A DNA stretch of 64,000 nucleotides from Bog-473 sp963756025 (GCA_963756025.1 CAVWMF010000009.1:310001-374000), one strand, 5' to 3'. Numbered from the stretch's first letter, positions 43,999 through 53,540 are shown. Made by a program: numbers and translations. The notes: a model not told the origin generated them from the letters alone.

Positions 43999-45147
43999 GT
44001 GGACTCAGAGCTGACAGACGACCAAGAGCTCTTCAGGGAGACGACGGCGAAATTCATCGAGAACACGTGCCCGCTCTCCACGGTGCGGGAGTGGGCCGAG
44101 AAGGAACCGGCGGGCTACCCGGGCGATTGGTGGCGCCAGGGCGCAGAGCTCGGCTGGACCTCGTTGCTGGTGTCCGAACAGGACGGCGGTGGCAGCGTGT
44201 CGGGCCACGGCCTTCTCGATCTGACCCTCGTAGCCGAGGTCATGGGCCACTGGGTGTCCCCGGGACCACTTCTCCCGACGAACGTGGTGGCAGCGGCGCT
44301 GTCGGAGTTCGGCACGCCCGGCCAAAAGGAGCGCTACGTGCCCGGCCTTCTCTCGGGTGACACCACCGCCACCTGGTGCCTCGCCGAATCGCGGCAGTCC
44401 GGCCTCCCGGACGCCATCTCGCTCACGGCGACCCGGAGGGGCGGGGAATTCGTGCTCTCGGGGAAGAAGGCGCCGGCCGAGGCCGCCGGCGAAGCGGGGC
44501 TCTTCGTGGTGGCAGCCCTCGTGGATGGCGCCGTCACACAGTTCGTGGTGGACGCCGGCACCCCGGGCGTGAGTGTGGTCGCCGCCGAGAGCATCGACCT
44601 CGTCCGGCGTTTCGCCTCCGTGTCGTTCGACGATGTCGTGCTGGCACCCGACACGGTGCTCGGTGAAGTGGGCGGAGCGGCGCCACAGGTCGAGCGGCTC
44701 TTTGAGCTTGCCGTGGCGCTCCAGTGCGCCTCCATGGCAGGGGTCACCGACCACGTGCTCGCCTTCACGCTCGCATACTCCTTCGACCGGTATTCGTTCG
44801 GGAGGCCGCTTGCGTCGTATCAGGCGCTCAAGCATCGTTTTGCCGACATGAAGATGTGGACGGAGGCGTGCCTCGCGACCGCGGCCGCTGCCGCACGATC
44901 GGTTGACAGCGGGACCGAGAAGGCGTTCGAACTCGTCAGTGTGGCCAAGTCGTACATCGGGGACAAGTCCCCGGCGATCCTGCAGGATTGCGTGCAGCTC
45001 CACGGTGGCATCGGCGTCACGTGGGATCACGACTTGCACCTCTACATCCGGCGGGTCGTCCTGGATCGTTCTTTGTTCGGCACCCCCCACGATCATCGCG
45101 AACGCATCGCACAGGGGCTTGGATTGGAGGATGGCAATGGGCATTGA
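43999..45147 (+). CDS. Acyl-CoA dehydrogenase, first of a pair
   Basis: A 382-residue flavoprotein. YSFDRYSFGRPLASYQALKH and LHGGIGVTWDHDLHLYIRR are typical ACAD segments. FAD-loop residues are weaker (WCLAESRQSG replaces the usual SEPxAGSD). In M. tuberculosis, adjacent genes of this type encode alpha2-beta2 ChsE complexes in which one subunit lacks part of the FAD or catalytic site; this protein and the next gene (overlapping by 11 nt) fit that arrangement. GTG 43999 follows GAAAGGACGAG. Confidence 0.85.
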   Translation: MDSELTDDQELFRETTAKFIENTCPLSTVREWAEKEPAGYPGDWWRQGAELGWTSLLVSEQDGGGSVSGHGLLDLTLVAEVMGHWVSPGPLLPTNVVAAALSEFGTPGQKERYVPGLLSGDTTATWCLAESRQSGLPDAISLTATRRGGEFVLSGKKAPAEAAGEAGLFVVAALVDGAVTQFVVDAGTPGVSVVAAESIDLVRRFASVSFDDVVLAPDTVLGEVGGAAPQVERLFELAVALQCASMAGVTDHVLAFTLAYSFDRYSFGRPLASYQALKHRFADMKMWTEACLATAAAAARSVDSGTEKAFELVSVAKSYIGDKSPAILQDCVQLHGGIGVTWDHDLHLYIRRVVLDRSLFGTPHDHRERIAQGLGLEDGNGH

Positions 45148-46412
45148 GGCGGCCGACGCAGGTACCGAAGATGTGGAGGCATTTCGGCTCCGGGCGCGGG
45201 CCTGGCTGGCCGAGAACATGCCGCGCCTGCCGCGAGGGCCAGAACAACAGCCAGCTCATGGCGATCGACGAGATGGGAACGCGTGCCCGGGAACTGCAGC
45301 GCACCCTCTTCGACGGTGGCTTCGCCGGACTGTGCTTTCCGAAGGAATACGGGGGACAGGGGCTCACCCGGGCGCATCAGCTCGTCTTCACGCAGGAGGC
45401 CGGTTCGTACGAGATGCCCGTCACGCTGAACATCCCGACGTTCTCCATCCTCGCCCCGACGCTCATGGACTTCGGGACCGAGGAGCAGAAGCGGGCCCAC
45501 CTGCCCAAGATGATCTCGGGTGAGGAGATATGGGTGCAGTTCCTCTCGGAGCCTTCGGGAGGTTCGGACCTGGCCAGCCTGGTCACCCGGGCCACCCGCG
45601 ACGGGGACGTGTTCATGCTGAACGGTTCGAAGATCTGGAGCTCGGGTGCCTTCCGCTGCGATTACGCCATGTGCCTGGCCCGGACCGACTGGCAGGCGCC
45701 CAAGCACCGCGGCCTGACCATGTTCATCATCAAGATCCACCAACCCGGTATCGACATCCAGCAGATCAAGATGTCGAATGGTTCGAACGAGTTCTGTCAG
45801 GAATTTTTCGATGACGTCGCCATACCGGTCGAGGACGTCCTCGGCGAGATCAACGACGGTTGGACGGTGGCTTCGCGTCTGTTGTTCCACGAGCGCGATG
45901 CCGTGGGTGGAGGATCGCCTTATCTCAGCGGGACGATGGGTGGCCGGGGCGATCATGGCGCCGGTCGGAGCGACCTGATCGACGTGGCGCGTGAGGCGGG
46001 GCGTACGTCCGATCCGCGGGTCGTCCAGCTGGTGGCCGAGGCACGTGCGAACGACGTGGTCGGGGCCCAACTCATCGCTCGCATCACCAAGGCCATCACC
46101 GGCGGCTCCATGCCCGGACCGGGGGGCTCGTTGTTCCGGTTGTACGCCGCGACCAATGCGGAGCGGCATGCGGACATCGCCCTGGAGATCGCGGGCGCCA
46201 GCGCCGCCGTCTGGGAGGAAGGTGATCCGCTCGGTCTCAAGGGGATCGACTATCTCCAACGCCAAGGTGGCAGCCTGGGTGGCGGCAGCAACGAGATGCA
46301 GCGCAACATCATCAGTGAGCGCGTGCTGGGCATGCCCCGTGAGTTCGCCGCCGACAAGGACCGACCTTTCGACGAGGTGCTGCACAACGCGTCCCCCTCG
46401 CGGCCCCGGTAA
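45137..46412 (+). pseudogene. Acyl-CoA dehydrogenase, second of a pair, one frameshift
   Basis: The N-terminus (AFRLRARAWLAENMPRLP) is in one frame and the rest (GFAGLCFPKEYGGQGLTR, FLSEPSGGSDLAS, NGSKIWSSGAFRCDY, EMQRNIISERVLGMP) in another; the change is at about 45232, within CTGCCGCGAGGGCC. Joined it would be about 424 residues. FLSEPSGGSDLAS is a good FAD loop, complementing the weak one in the partner. ATG 45137 has GGAGG 6 nt upstream and overlaps the partner stop. A single lesion in an otherwise strong gene leaves a sequence error possible. Confidence 0.8.
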
Positions 46413-46435
46413 CCGGCGACGGACGTCCCGGCCCT

Positions 46436-47239
46436 TCAGGTGAGGGGCCGCAGTCGCTCCGTTGTATGCGCCAGCCAGGCGTCGTAGTCCTCGGCCTTGC
46501 GCCGGAACGATCCGCCCACCTGGGGGTGGGGGAGCACCAGGAAACGACCTTCGCGCATGGCGGCCAGCGTCTGCTCGGCGCACTCCTCGGGCTCGACGAC
46601 GTCGCCGAGGCCCTCGGGGAGGGCGTGCGCGACACCCGCCGTTTCATCGTCCTCGTTGCGGCCGATCATGCCCGTGTTGACGAGGTTGGGGCACAGGCAG
46701 GTGACCTTGATGCCCCGTTCGCCGTAGGTCACCTGCGCCCACTCGGCGAATCCGAGCGCCCCGTGTTTGGTGAACGTGTAACCCATCGGGGCCGGTCCGC
46801 TGATCAGGGCGGCCGATGACAATGTCTGTACCAGGTGGCCGCCGCCCTGCTCGAGCATGCCGGGTATGACGGCCTGGGCGGCCCAGACGTGGGCGAGCAG
46901 GTTGACCCTGGTGATCTCCTCTATCTCCTCGGGGGTGGACTCCAGGCCGAATGCGCCGGTGATGCCGGCGTTCGAGCAGAAGACCCGTACCGGGCCGAAC
47001 GTCGTCGTCGCCCGCTCGACCAGTGCACCGATCGCCTCTGGGCTCGCCACATCGCCCGGTACCGCCAAACCGTCGATGCGCTGCGCCACCTTCTCCGCCC
47101 GTGGGCCGTGACGATCGGCTACGACGACGTGGGCACCCTCGGCGGCGAAGCGTTCGGCCAGGGCCCGGCCGATGCCGTGCCCGCCACCGGTGACGACGAC
47201 GCACTGCCCTTGAAAGTCGGATACTGACGCGGATGTCAT
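46436..47239 (-). CDS. Short-chain dehydrogenase/reductase
   Basis: A 267-residue SDR: TGGGHGIGRALAERF, CSNAGITGAFG, the catalytic Ser in TLSSAALISG and Tyr-x3-Lys in GYTFTKHGALG. The C-terminal part (EECAEQTLAAMREGRFLVLP) is typical of SDRs that lack the usual DGG end. It converges with the acyl-CoA dehydrogenase pair (24-nt gap) and is divergent from the ABC transporter. Substrate unknown. Confidence 0.85.
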   Translation of the reverse strand: MTSASVSDFQGQCVVVTGGGHGIGRALAERFAAEGAHVVVADRHGPRAEKVAQRIDGLAVPGDVASPEAIGALVERATTTFGPVRVFCSNAGITGAFGLESTPEEIEEITRVNLLAHVWAAQAVIPGMLEQGGGHLVQTLSSAALISGPAPMGYTFTKHGALGFAEWAQVTYGERGIKVTCLCPNLVNTGMIGRNEDDETAGVAHALPEGLGDVVEPEECAEQTLAAMREGRFLVLPHPQVGGSFRRKAEDYDAWLAHTTERLRPLT

Positions 47240-47284
47240 GGCCGCACGTTATGGCCCCGGTCGCAGGCTTGCCCGGGTCCTGCG

Positions 47285-47320
47285 CGAGTTCCTGCCCGAG
47301 TTCCTGCCCGAGTTCCTGCC
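47285..47320. repeat. 12-bp tandem repeat (CGAGTTCCTGCC) x 3
   Basis: Three perfect units, followed by a further CGAG. They lie in the 458-bp divergent gap 47240-47697 between an SDR and the ABC transporter, which holds no gene I can support. The gap also has two inverted repeats, GTGGGC/GCCCAC (47471-47493) and CGCGG-AAAA-CCGCG (47493-47506), and AT-rich pockets near 47508-47532 and 47578-47606 that may hold the transporter promoter. Confidence 0.8.
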
Positions 47321-47697
47321 CGAGCGGGGCGCTCGCGAGTACCTCTTTGGGGGAAACGGGAGTTTTCGTCGAGCCGGGAAGCGGGCCTCGTCAGCGTGGT
47401 CGCTCGGGCCGAGCCCGCCTGTGTTGCGCACTCGATGACGTTCTCGACCAGCTTGCTGCGAGCGGCGTTCGTGGGCGATCGAATGCTGCCCACGCGGAAA
47501 ACCGCGACCATCATTTTCGATGTTAGATTTCCCTTGCCGGGTACTCCGACGCACCCAGTCCGGGCGCGCTAGGGTTCTCTTCCATCATTTGAGTGATAGC
47601 AAACTTGAGGGTCGGGCGAGCAGGGGAGTAGCGGAGTCGAGGCGGCTCGGTCGGCCTGGCCGGCCGTTCTACAGCGCACAGGGGGCAATCGTCGGTC

Positions 47698-50571
47698 GTG
47701 TCTGAATTCTTGCCGTTCATCGTCATCGGGCTCACCACCGGGGCCGTCTATGGACTGGCCGGCACCGGCCTGGTGCTCACCTATAAGACCTCGGGCATCT
47801 TCAACTTCGCCTATGGGGCCATCTCGGCCATTGCGGTGTTCGTCTTCTACTTCTTGCACTCAGAGCACGGGGTGCCCTGGCCCTGGGCCGCCGTGTTGGT
47901 CCTGCTCGTGCTCAGCCCGATCGAGGGCCTCGGCCTCGAGTTGTTCGCCCGTATCCTCGAACCGGCGACCGCCACCCTCAAGGTGGTGGCGACCATCGGC
48001 CTGTTGCTCGTCGTGGTGGGGATCGGCACCCTTTGGTACGGCAACGCCAATGTCAACTTCCCCCCCTTCTTAGACACCAACACCATCCGCTTCTTGGGCG
48101 TCAACGTCGGCTGGGACCAGATCACCGTCGTCATCATCTCTTTGGTCTCGACCGCCGTGCTGTACTACTTCTTCCGCTCCATGCGCCTCGGGGTGGCCAT
48201 GCGCGGCGTGGTCGACAACCCTGACCTCGTGTCGATGACGGGCACCAACCCGGTGTCGGTGCGCCGGTGGGCCTGGATCATCGGGACCATCTTCGCCTCC
48301 ATGGCCGGCTTGCTCCTCGCCCCCTCGCTCAGCCTCAACGCCGAGATCATCACCTTGTTGATCGTCCAGGCCTTCGGGGCGGCCGCCATTGGCTACTTCT
48401 CGAACCTGCCACTGACCTTCGTCGGCGGCCTCTTCATCGGCGTGGCCGGGGCCTTGGCCACCAAGTACGCCGCCAGTGTGAGCTGGCTGACCGGCCTCAG
48501 TGCGGGCCTGCCCTTCGTGATCTTGTTCATCGTGCTCATCGTCACCCCGAGAGCCCGCCTGGCCGAGCGCCGCGTCGTCGCCGCCCAGGCGCTGCGGCGC
48601 AGTTGGTACGCCCCGACCAAGGTGCGCCTCGGGGCCGGCGCCCTCGCCCTCGTCTTCTTTTGCTTCGTGCCCTCCTTTGTGGGGGTGAACCTGTCCACCT
48701 GGTCGAGCGCGCTGGTCTACATCATGTTGTTCTTGTCGCTCGGCCTGTTGATCAAGACCTCGGGGCAGATCTCTTTGTGCCACCTGGCCTTCGCCGCCGT
48801 GGGGGCGGCCGCGTTCGGGCACTTCACCACCAGCTTCCACCTGCCCTGGGCCGTGGCATTGCTCTTGGCCGGACTGGTGGCCATCCCCGTCGGGGCCATC
48901 GTCGCCATCCCCGCCATCCGCCTCTCGGGCGTCTTTTTGGCGCTTGCCACCTATGGCTTCGGCATCTTGTTAGAGCAGATGTTCTATGACACCAACCTCA
49001 TGTTCGGCCCGACCACCGGGGGCATTCCCGCCCCCCGGCCCGACGTCACCATCTTGGGCTGGCACCTCTACACCGACAAGGGCTTCTACTTCTTGCTCTT
49101 GGCCTTCGTGGTCTTGAACGTGGTCGTCGTCACGGCCATCTTGAAAGGCCGCATGGGCCGCCTCCTCAAAGGCCTCTCCGACAGCCCGGTCGCCCTCGAG
49201 ACCCACGGGGCGACGGTCAACGTCATGAAGGTGCTGGTGTTTTGCATCACCGCCGGCCTGGCTGCCATTGCCGGGGCCCTGTTGGCCAGCCTCTTCAGCT
49301 ACGGCCTCGGGACCAACTACAGCTCGTTCGCCTCGCTCACCATGGTGGCCATCTTGACCATCGTGGTGGTCGGCGACCCCTGGTATGCCATCTTGGCCGC
49401 CTTGGCCTATGGCATCGTCCCGGGCTACATCACCGTCGCCAACATCAACACCTACCTGACCATCATCTTCGGCCTCTCGGCCGCCACCTTCGCCCTCCAG
49501 GTCAACCGGGCCTTGCCGGTTCCTTTGGTCATCCGCAACTTCTTGGACCGCCTCGGGGGCCGGGCCCCCGAAGTGGTGCTCTCAGAAGGCGATGTCGACC
49601 AACTGGTGAGCCAGGCCGCCCAAAGCGAGCGCGAGAGCGCGGCGAGCGACCGGGCGAGAGCGGCCAAGACGGCGGTGCCCGCCTCGGCCAAAGCCGGGCT
49701 CAGCGTCGCCAACCTGGCCGTCCAATACGGCGGGGTGCGCGCCGTCGACGGGGTGAGCCTGCTCGCCCCCATGGGCCGGGTCACCGGACTGATCGGCCCC
49801 AACGGGGCCGGCAAGACCACCACCTTCAACGCCTGCTCGGGCCTGCTCAAGCCGACGACGGGGGTGATCACCCTGCACGAGCGCGAGGTGACGGGGATCG
49901 GCCCGGCCGGGCGCTCGCGTTATGGCCTCGGGCGCACCTTCCAAAAGGCCGAACTGTTCAACTCGCTCAGCGTGCGCGAGAACGTGGAGCTGGGCCGCGA
50001 GTCCTCCATGGCCGGGGCCAACCCGCTGACCCAGCTGATCGGGAGCCCCAAAGACCGCGCCGTCGTGCGCCGGGCCGTCGACGAGGCCATGGAGCTGACC
50101 GGTATCGGCCCCCTCTCGGACCTCCAAGCGGGCCTGCTCCCGGCCGGGCAGCGCCGCTTGGTCGAGCTGGCCCGGGTCTTGGCCGGTCCCTTCGACCTTT
50201 TGCTCTTGGACGAGCCCTCGGCGGGTCTCGACGCCGGCGAGACGGTGAGCTTCGGCAACGTGCTCACCGGGGTGGTGGCCGAACGCGGGGCGGGCATCTT
50301 GTTGGTCGAGCACGACATGGCGCTTGTCCGCCAGGTCTGTGCCCACATCTACGTGCTCGACTTCGGCCGCTTGGTCTTCGAAGGCAGCCCGAGCGAGATG
50401 CTCAACTCCGACATCGTGCGCGCCGCCTACCTCGGCTCCGAAGGGGTCGCCGAGGGCGAGGGTGGCGGTGGCGGTGGCGGCGACAATGGCAATGGCGGTG
50501 GCGGTGGCGGTGGACCCGACGGAGAGGGCGAGCCCCCCATCGTGGCCGCCCAGGGGGCGAGCGAGCTATGA
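47698..50571 (+). CDS. Fused Liv-type ABC transporter: two permease domains plus ATPase (LivH-LivM-LivG)
   Basis: A 957-residue protein combining three subunits that are usually separate. Residues 1-295 are a LivH-like permease (ending near VVAAQALRR), about 305-615 a LivM-like permease (SLGLLIKTSGQISLCHLAF), and about 680-925 an ATPase with Walker A GPNGAGKTT (about 700), an atypical signature LLPAGQRRLVELARVLA and Walker B LLLLDEPSAGLD (about 838). A Gly/Asn-rich tail follows. The family imports branched amino acids and, in catabolic islands, aromatic or sterol-like acids. GTG 47698 starts it. No substrate-binding protein gene is in the window. TTG leucine codons look more frequent than in neighbouring genes. 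Confidence 0.88.
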   Translation: MSEFLPFIVIGLTTGAVYGLAGTGLVLTYKTSGIFNFAYGAISAIAVFVFYFLHSEHGVPWPWAAVLVLLVLSPIEGLGLELFARILEPATATLKVVATIGLLLVVVGIGTLWYGNANVNFPPFLDTNTIRFLGVNVGWDQITVVIISLVSTAVLYYFFRSMRLGVAMRGVVDNPDLVSMTGTNPVSVRRWAWIIGTIFASMAGLLLAPSLSLNAEIITLLIVQAFGAAAIGYFSNLPLTFVGGLFIGVAGALATKYAASVSWLTGLSAGLPFVILFIVLIVTPRARLAERRVVAAQALRRSWYAPTKVRLGAGALALVFFCFVPSFVGVNLSTWSSALVYIMLFLSLGLLIKTSGQISLCHLAFAAVGAAAFGHFTTSFHLPWAVALLLAGLVAIPVGAIVAIPAIRLSGVFLALATYGFGILLEQMFYDTNLMFGPTTGGIPAPRPDVTILGWHLYTDKGFYFLLLAFVVLNVVVVTAILKGRMGRLLKGLSDSPVALETHGATVNVMKVLVFCITAGLAAIAGALLASLFSYGLGTNYSSFASLTMVAILTIVVVGDPWYAILAALAYGIVPGYITVANINTYLTIIFGLSAATFALQVNRALPVPLVIRNFLDRLGGRAPEVVLSEGDVDQLVSQAAQSERESAASDRARAAKTAVPASAKAGLSVANLAVQYGGVRAVDGVSLLAPMGRVTGLIGPNGAGKTTTFNACSGLLKPTTGVITLHEREVTGIGPAGRSRYGLGRTFQKAELFNSLSVRENVELGRESSMAGANPLTQLIGSPKDRAVVRRAVDEAMELTGIGPLSDLQAGLLPAGQRRLVELARVLAGPFDLLLLDEPSAGLDAGETVSFGNVLTGVVAERGAGILLVEHDMALVRQVCAHIYVLDFGRLVFEGSPSEMLNSDIVRAAYLGSEGVAEGEGGGGGGGDNGNGGGGGGGPDGEGEPPIVAAQGASEL

Positions 50572-50657
50572 GCACCGCGCCGCTGAGCACCGCGCCGCAG
50601 AGCACCGCGCCGCCGAACCCGCCGCGTTCGAGCGACAAGGAGACGCCGCCGTGCTAG
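50568..50657 (+). other. Short frame of 15-bp repeats between the ABC genes
   Basis: ATG 50568 overlaps the transporter stop as ATGA and opens 29 codons reading (STAPx)3 then PNPPRSSDKETPPC before TAG 50655. It consists of three 15-bp repeats (50571-50615). It may be a short leader or the former N-terminus of the downstream ATPase, which now starts at GTG 50651 with its own AAGGAG. Confidence 0.4.
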
Positions 50658-51352
50658 AGCTGTTGAACATCACCGCCGGCTACGGCGACACCGTGGTGTT
50701 GCGCGATGTCAGCTTGTCGGTCCCTGATTCAAAGGTCGTGGCCCTGCTCGGCCCGAACGGGGCGGGCAAGACCACCTTGTTGCGCGTCGCCTCGGGCCTC
50801 ATCAAGCCCATGAGCGGGCGGGTCATCTTGAACGGCGAGGACGTGACGGGCAAAAAGCCCTTCTACATGTGCCGCAAGGGCCTGTGCAACCTGCCCGAGG
50901 GCCGGGGCATCTTCCCCAGCCTGACTGTACGCGACAACCTGATCCTCCAGTCCAAAAAGGGCAAGGAGCAGGCCACCATCGACCTGGCCGCGGAGTCGTT
51001 CCCCGCCCTGGCCACCCGGCTCAAGCAGACGGCGGGGAGCCTGTCGGGGGGCGAGCAGCAGATGCTGGCCCTCGTGCGCACCTTTGCCTCCGAGCCGCGC
51101 ATCGTGGTGGTCGACGAGGCCTCCTTGGGCCTCGCCCCCATCATTGTCGACCGCATCTTCGAGACGCTGGCCAACATCGTCTCGACCGGGGTCTCGGTGC
51201 TCTTGGTCGAGCAGTACGTGACCCGGGCCCTGGCCCTGGCCGACGAGGCCTGCCTGCTCAACCGGGGTCAGGTGGTCTTCTCGGGCCCCGCCGACGACCT
51301 CGAGGGCGACGAGATCTTCGAGCGCTACTTCGGGATAGAGATCAGCGCGTAG
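50651..51352 (+). CDS. ABC transporter ATP-binding protein (LivF-like)
   Basis: A 233-residue second ATPase of the Liv system. Walker A is GPNGAGKTTLLR, the Q-loop region is NLPEGRGIFPSLTVRDNL, the signature is GSLSGGEQQMLALVRTF, and Walker B is IVVVDEASLGLAP, with Ala where Pro is usual in the D-E-P motif. It pairs with the ATPase domain of the fused protein. GTG 50651 has AAGGAG 8 nt upstream. A 6-bp inverted repeat (GCGCCC/GGGCGC, 51358-51374) lies just after its stop. Confidence 0.88.
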   Translation: MLELLNITAGYGDTVVLRDVSLSVPDSKVVALLGPNGAGKTTLLRVASGLIKPMSGRVILNGEDVTGKKPFYMCRKGLCNLPEGRGIFPSLTVRDNLILQSKKGKEQATIDLAAESFPALATRLKQTAGSLSGGEQQMLALVRTFASEPRIVVVDEASLGLAPIIVDRIFETLANIVSTGVSVLLVEQYVTRALALADEACLLNRGQVVFSGPADDLEGDEIFERYFGIEISA

Positions 51353-51413
51353 GCGACGCGCCCGACGAGGGCGCGGTGCGCCGAGCACGCGAGACTTGGA
51401 TGCGTTCTCCGCC

Positions 51414-52601
51414 ATGGACTTTGCCTGGTCAGAGGAAGACGAGCGATTCCGTACGGAGATCGAGCGCTTCGTCGTCGAGCATCTGCCGCAGGATTGGGAC
51501 CGTCCGCCCGGAAGTCTCGGAAGCTCCGTGTGGAGTCCCGCCACGGGAGCCTTTGCCGAAGCACTGGCGCAGCACGGACTGCTCGTTCCGAGCTGGCCCG
51601 AGGAATTCGGGGGTAATGCCGCCTCCTCTTGGCAACAACAAATTCTGGCTGAGGTGATGTGGGCCAACGGCGAGCCTCGTGGTCCGCAGTACATGAACGT
51701 GAACTGGATCGGTCCGGCCCTGATCGGATTCGGTAGCGAAGAACAGCAGGCGCGATTCCTCCCACCGATGGCGGCAGGTTCGGTCGTGTGGTGCCAGGGA
51801 TTCTCTGAGCCTGACGCCGGCTCGGACCTGGCCTCGATCAGGACGCGGGCCGAACGCGACGGTACCTCGTACATTGTCAATGGCCGCAAGATCTGGACCT
51901 CGTACGCCGACACGGCGCAATTCTGCTTCTTGCTCGTGCGCACCGGGACGGAGGCCGAACGTCATCGCGGCCTCACCGTCCTGCTCGTCCCGATGGAGAC
52001 TCCGGGAATCGAAGTACGCAAGATTCCGGCGATCGTCGGCGACCATGCGTTCCACGAACTGACGTTCACCGATGTGGTCGTGCCCGAATCGACGCGGCTC
52101 GGGGCGGAGAATGGAGGTTGGTCCGTCGTTCTGCGTGCCTTGGCGAACGAGAGGGTCGGCCTGCCCCGCTACATCCGCGGGGAACAGGTGCTCGACCTCG
52201 TCGCGGAATGGGCCGACACGGCAGGTCTGCTCGAGCAGGAGCGGGTGCTCGCTCTCCTGGGGGAAGCGTTCGCCGCCTGCGAGGCGGCGAGAATGCTTGT
52301 CTACCGTGTCGTGGACGAACGGGCCAAGGGACGCTCTCCGTCAGGATTGGCCAACGTGGCCCGCGTCGCCGCGGTGGAAGCCGAACGGTTGGTGGCCGAC
52401 GCCACCGTCGAGTTGATGGGCGAGGGGGGCCTGGTCTCGGGGAGACTGGCTGATGTCCAACACCGGAATTCGTTGGCTGTCGGCCTGGCCGGAGGGACGT
52501 TCGAGGTGCAATTGAACCTCGTTGCCCAGTTGGTGCTCGACCTGCCGCGGAGCGAGACCGGCGTACGTCAGGCCGGGTCGGCGGGGGGAAGGACGCCGTG
52601 A
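51414..52601 (+). CDS. Acyl-CoA dehydrogenase, first of the second pair
   Basis: A 395-residue ACAD: GLLVPSWPEEFGGNAASSW, FSEPDAGSDLAS (FAD loop), NGRKIWTSYAD and HELTFTDVVVPES. The C-terminal segment (GLAGGTFEVQLNLVAQLVLD) departs from the usual QRN-ending. ATG 51414 is chosen; a TTG 18 nt upstream is an alternative. Its stop overlaps the next ACAD start as GTGA, so the two probably form a heteromeric enzyme like the pair at 43999-46412. They follow the ABC genes by 62 nt. Confidence 0.86.
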   Translation: MDFAWSEEDERFRTEIERFVVEHLPQDWDRPPGSLGSSVWSPATGAFAEALAQHGLLVPSWPEEFGGNAASSWQQQILAEVMWANGEPRGPQYMNVNWIGPALIGFGSEEQQARFLPPMAAGSVVWCQGFSEPDAGSDLASIRTRAERDGTSYIVNGRKIWTSYADTAQFCFLLVRTGTEAERHRGLTVLLVPMETPGIEVRKIPAIVGDHAFHELTFTDVVVPESTRLGAENGGWSVVLRALANERVGLPRYIRGEQVLDLVAEWADTAGLLEQERVLALLGEAFAACEAARMLVYRVVDERAKGRSPSGLANVARVAAVEAERLVADATVELMGEGGLVSGRLADVQHRNSLAVGLAGGTFEVQLNLVAQLVLDLPRSETGVRQAGSAGGRTP

Positions 52602-53540
52602 ACCTGGAACTGACGGACGAGCAGCGGATGATCAGCGAAGGCGTGCGCACCATCTTGGAACGGACGGCCGGACCGGAGCGTTGTCGACGCTTGTTGGCGA
52701 GCGCGCGCCTACGACGCCGCCCTCGAGAACGTGCTCCGGGAGCAGGGCTATCTCGCGATGTTCTCCGCGACAGGTGCCGGGCCCCTCGACGCCGTGCTGA
52801 TGGTGGAGCAGGTTGCCCGGGCCCTGGGGACGGTGGCGACCGGTGCGCTGGCCGTCGTCGCTCCCGCCCTGGGTATCTCCGGACTGCGGGGCCCGGTCGC
52901 ACTGGCGCTGGCCCCACCCGGCGACGACACGCCGATCCGATATGCCGCATTTCCGGGAACCATCATCATGGCCGAGCAGGGCGAGGCATTCCTGTGTGAG
53001 GTCGGCGACGCGGAGCCACTGCCGACGTCGTGGAGCTACCCCGCTTCTCGGGTGTGCATCGGTGCGCGGCGTTCCCTCGGGCCTGACAGTGCCGAAGGGA
53101 TGCAGGCATGGTGGCGCGTCACGATTGCGGCAGAAATCGTCGGGAACGCCTCCGCTTGCCTCGATGTCCTTCTCGGCCACCTCAAAGAGCGCCAGCAGTT
53201 CGGCCGTAGCCTGGCGACACTGCAGGCTTTGCAGCATCGTCTGGCCCTCTTGTTCGTGCAGATCGAAGGAGCGCGTTGGCTGCTCTACCGGGCCGCCTGG
53301 TGCCAGGCGCCACCGGGAGAGGCCGCACTCGCCGCCACGCAGAGTGTCGCGGCGGGGAGGCGGGCCGTTCGTGAATGCCACCAGATCTGCGGCGCACTCG
53401 GCCTGACCACCGAATTCGATCTGCACATGTGGACAATGCGGATCCGCGCCCTCTGCGCCGAGGCGGGTGGGCTGTTCGCCACCCAGGTCGATGCGGGCCG
53501 CCGGCGCTGGCGCCACTCCGGTTCGTCGGCGGCCACATGA
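52598..53540 (+). pseudogene. Acyl-CoA dehydrogenase, second of the second pair, one frameshift
   Basis: LELTDEQRMISEGVRTILER begins the protein and, after a frame change at about 52701-52708 in the run GCGCGCGCC, it continues AYDAALENVLREQGYLAM and then LLGHLKERQQFGRSLATLQA and ECHQICGALGLTTEFDLHMW. Joined it would be about 314 residues, short for an ACAD, and the usual SEPxAGSD loop is missing, so it resembles the smaller, FAD-poor subunit of heteromeric ACADs. The break lies in a GC dinucleotide run, a slippage-prone site. GTG 52598 overlaps the partner stop. Confidence 0.76.

Noticed and set aside
47233..47526. Small frame with a SCPSSCPSSCPS repeat in the 47-kb gap
   Set aside because: It is made by the 12-bp tandem repeat, has no ribosome site and no homologous look.
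51358..51374. Hairpin after the LivF-like gene as a rho-independent terminator
   Set aside because: The stem is only 6 bp with no T tract, and the next gene starts 40 bp on; read-through is as likely.
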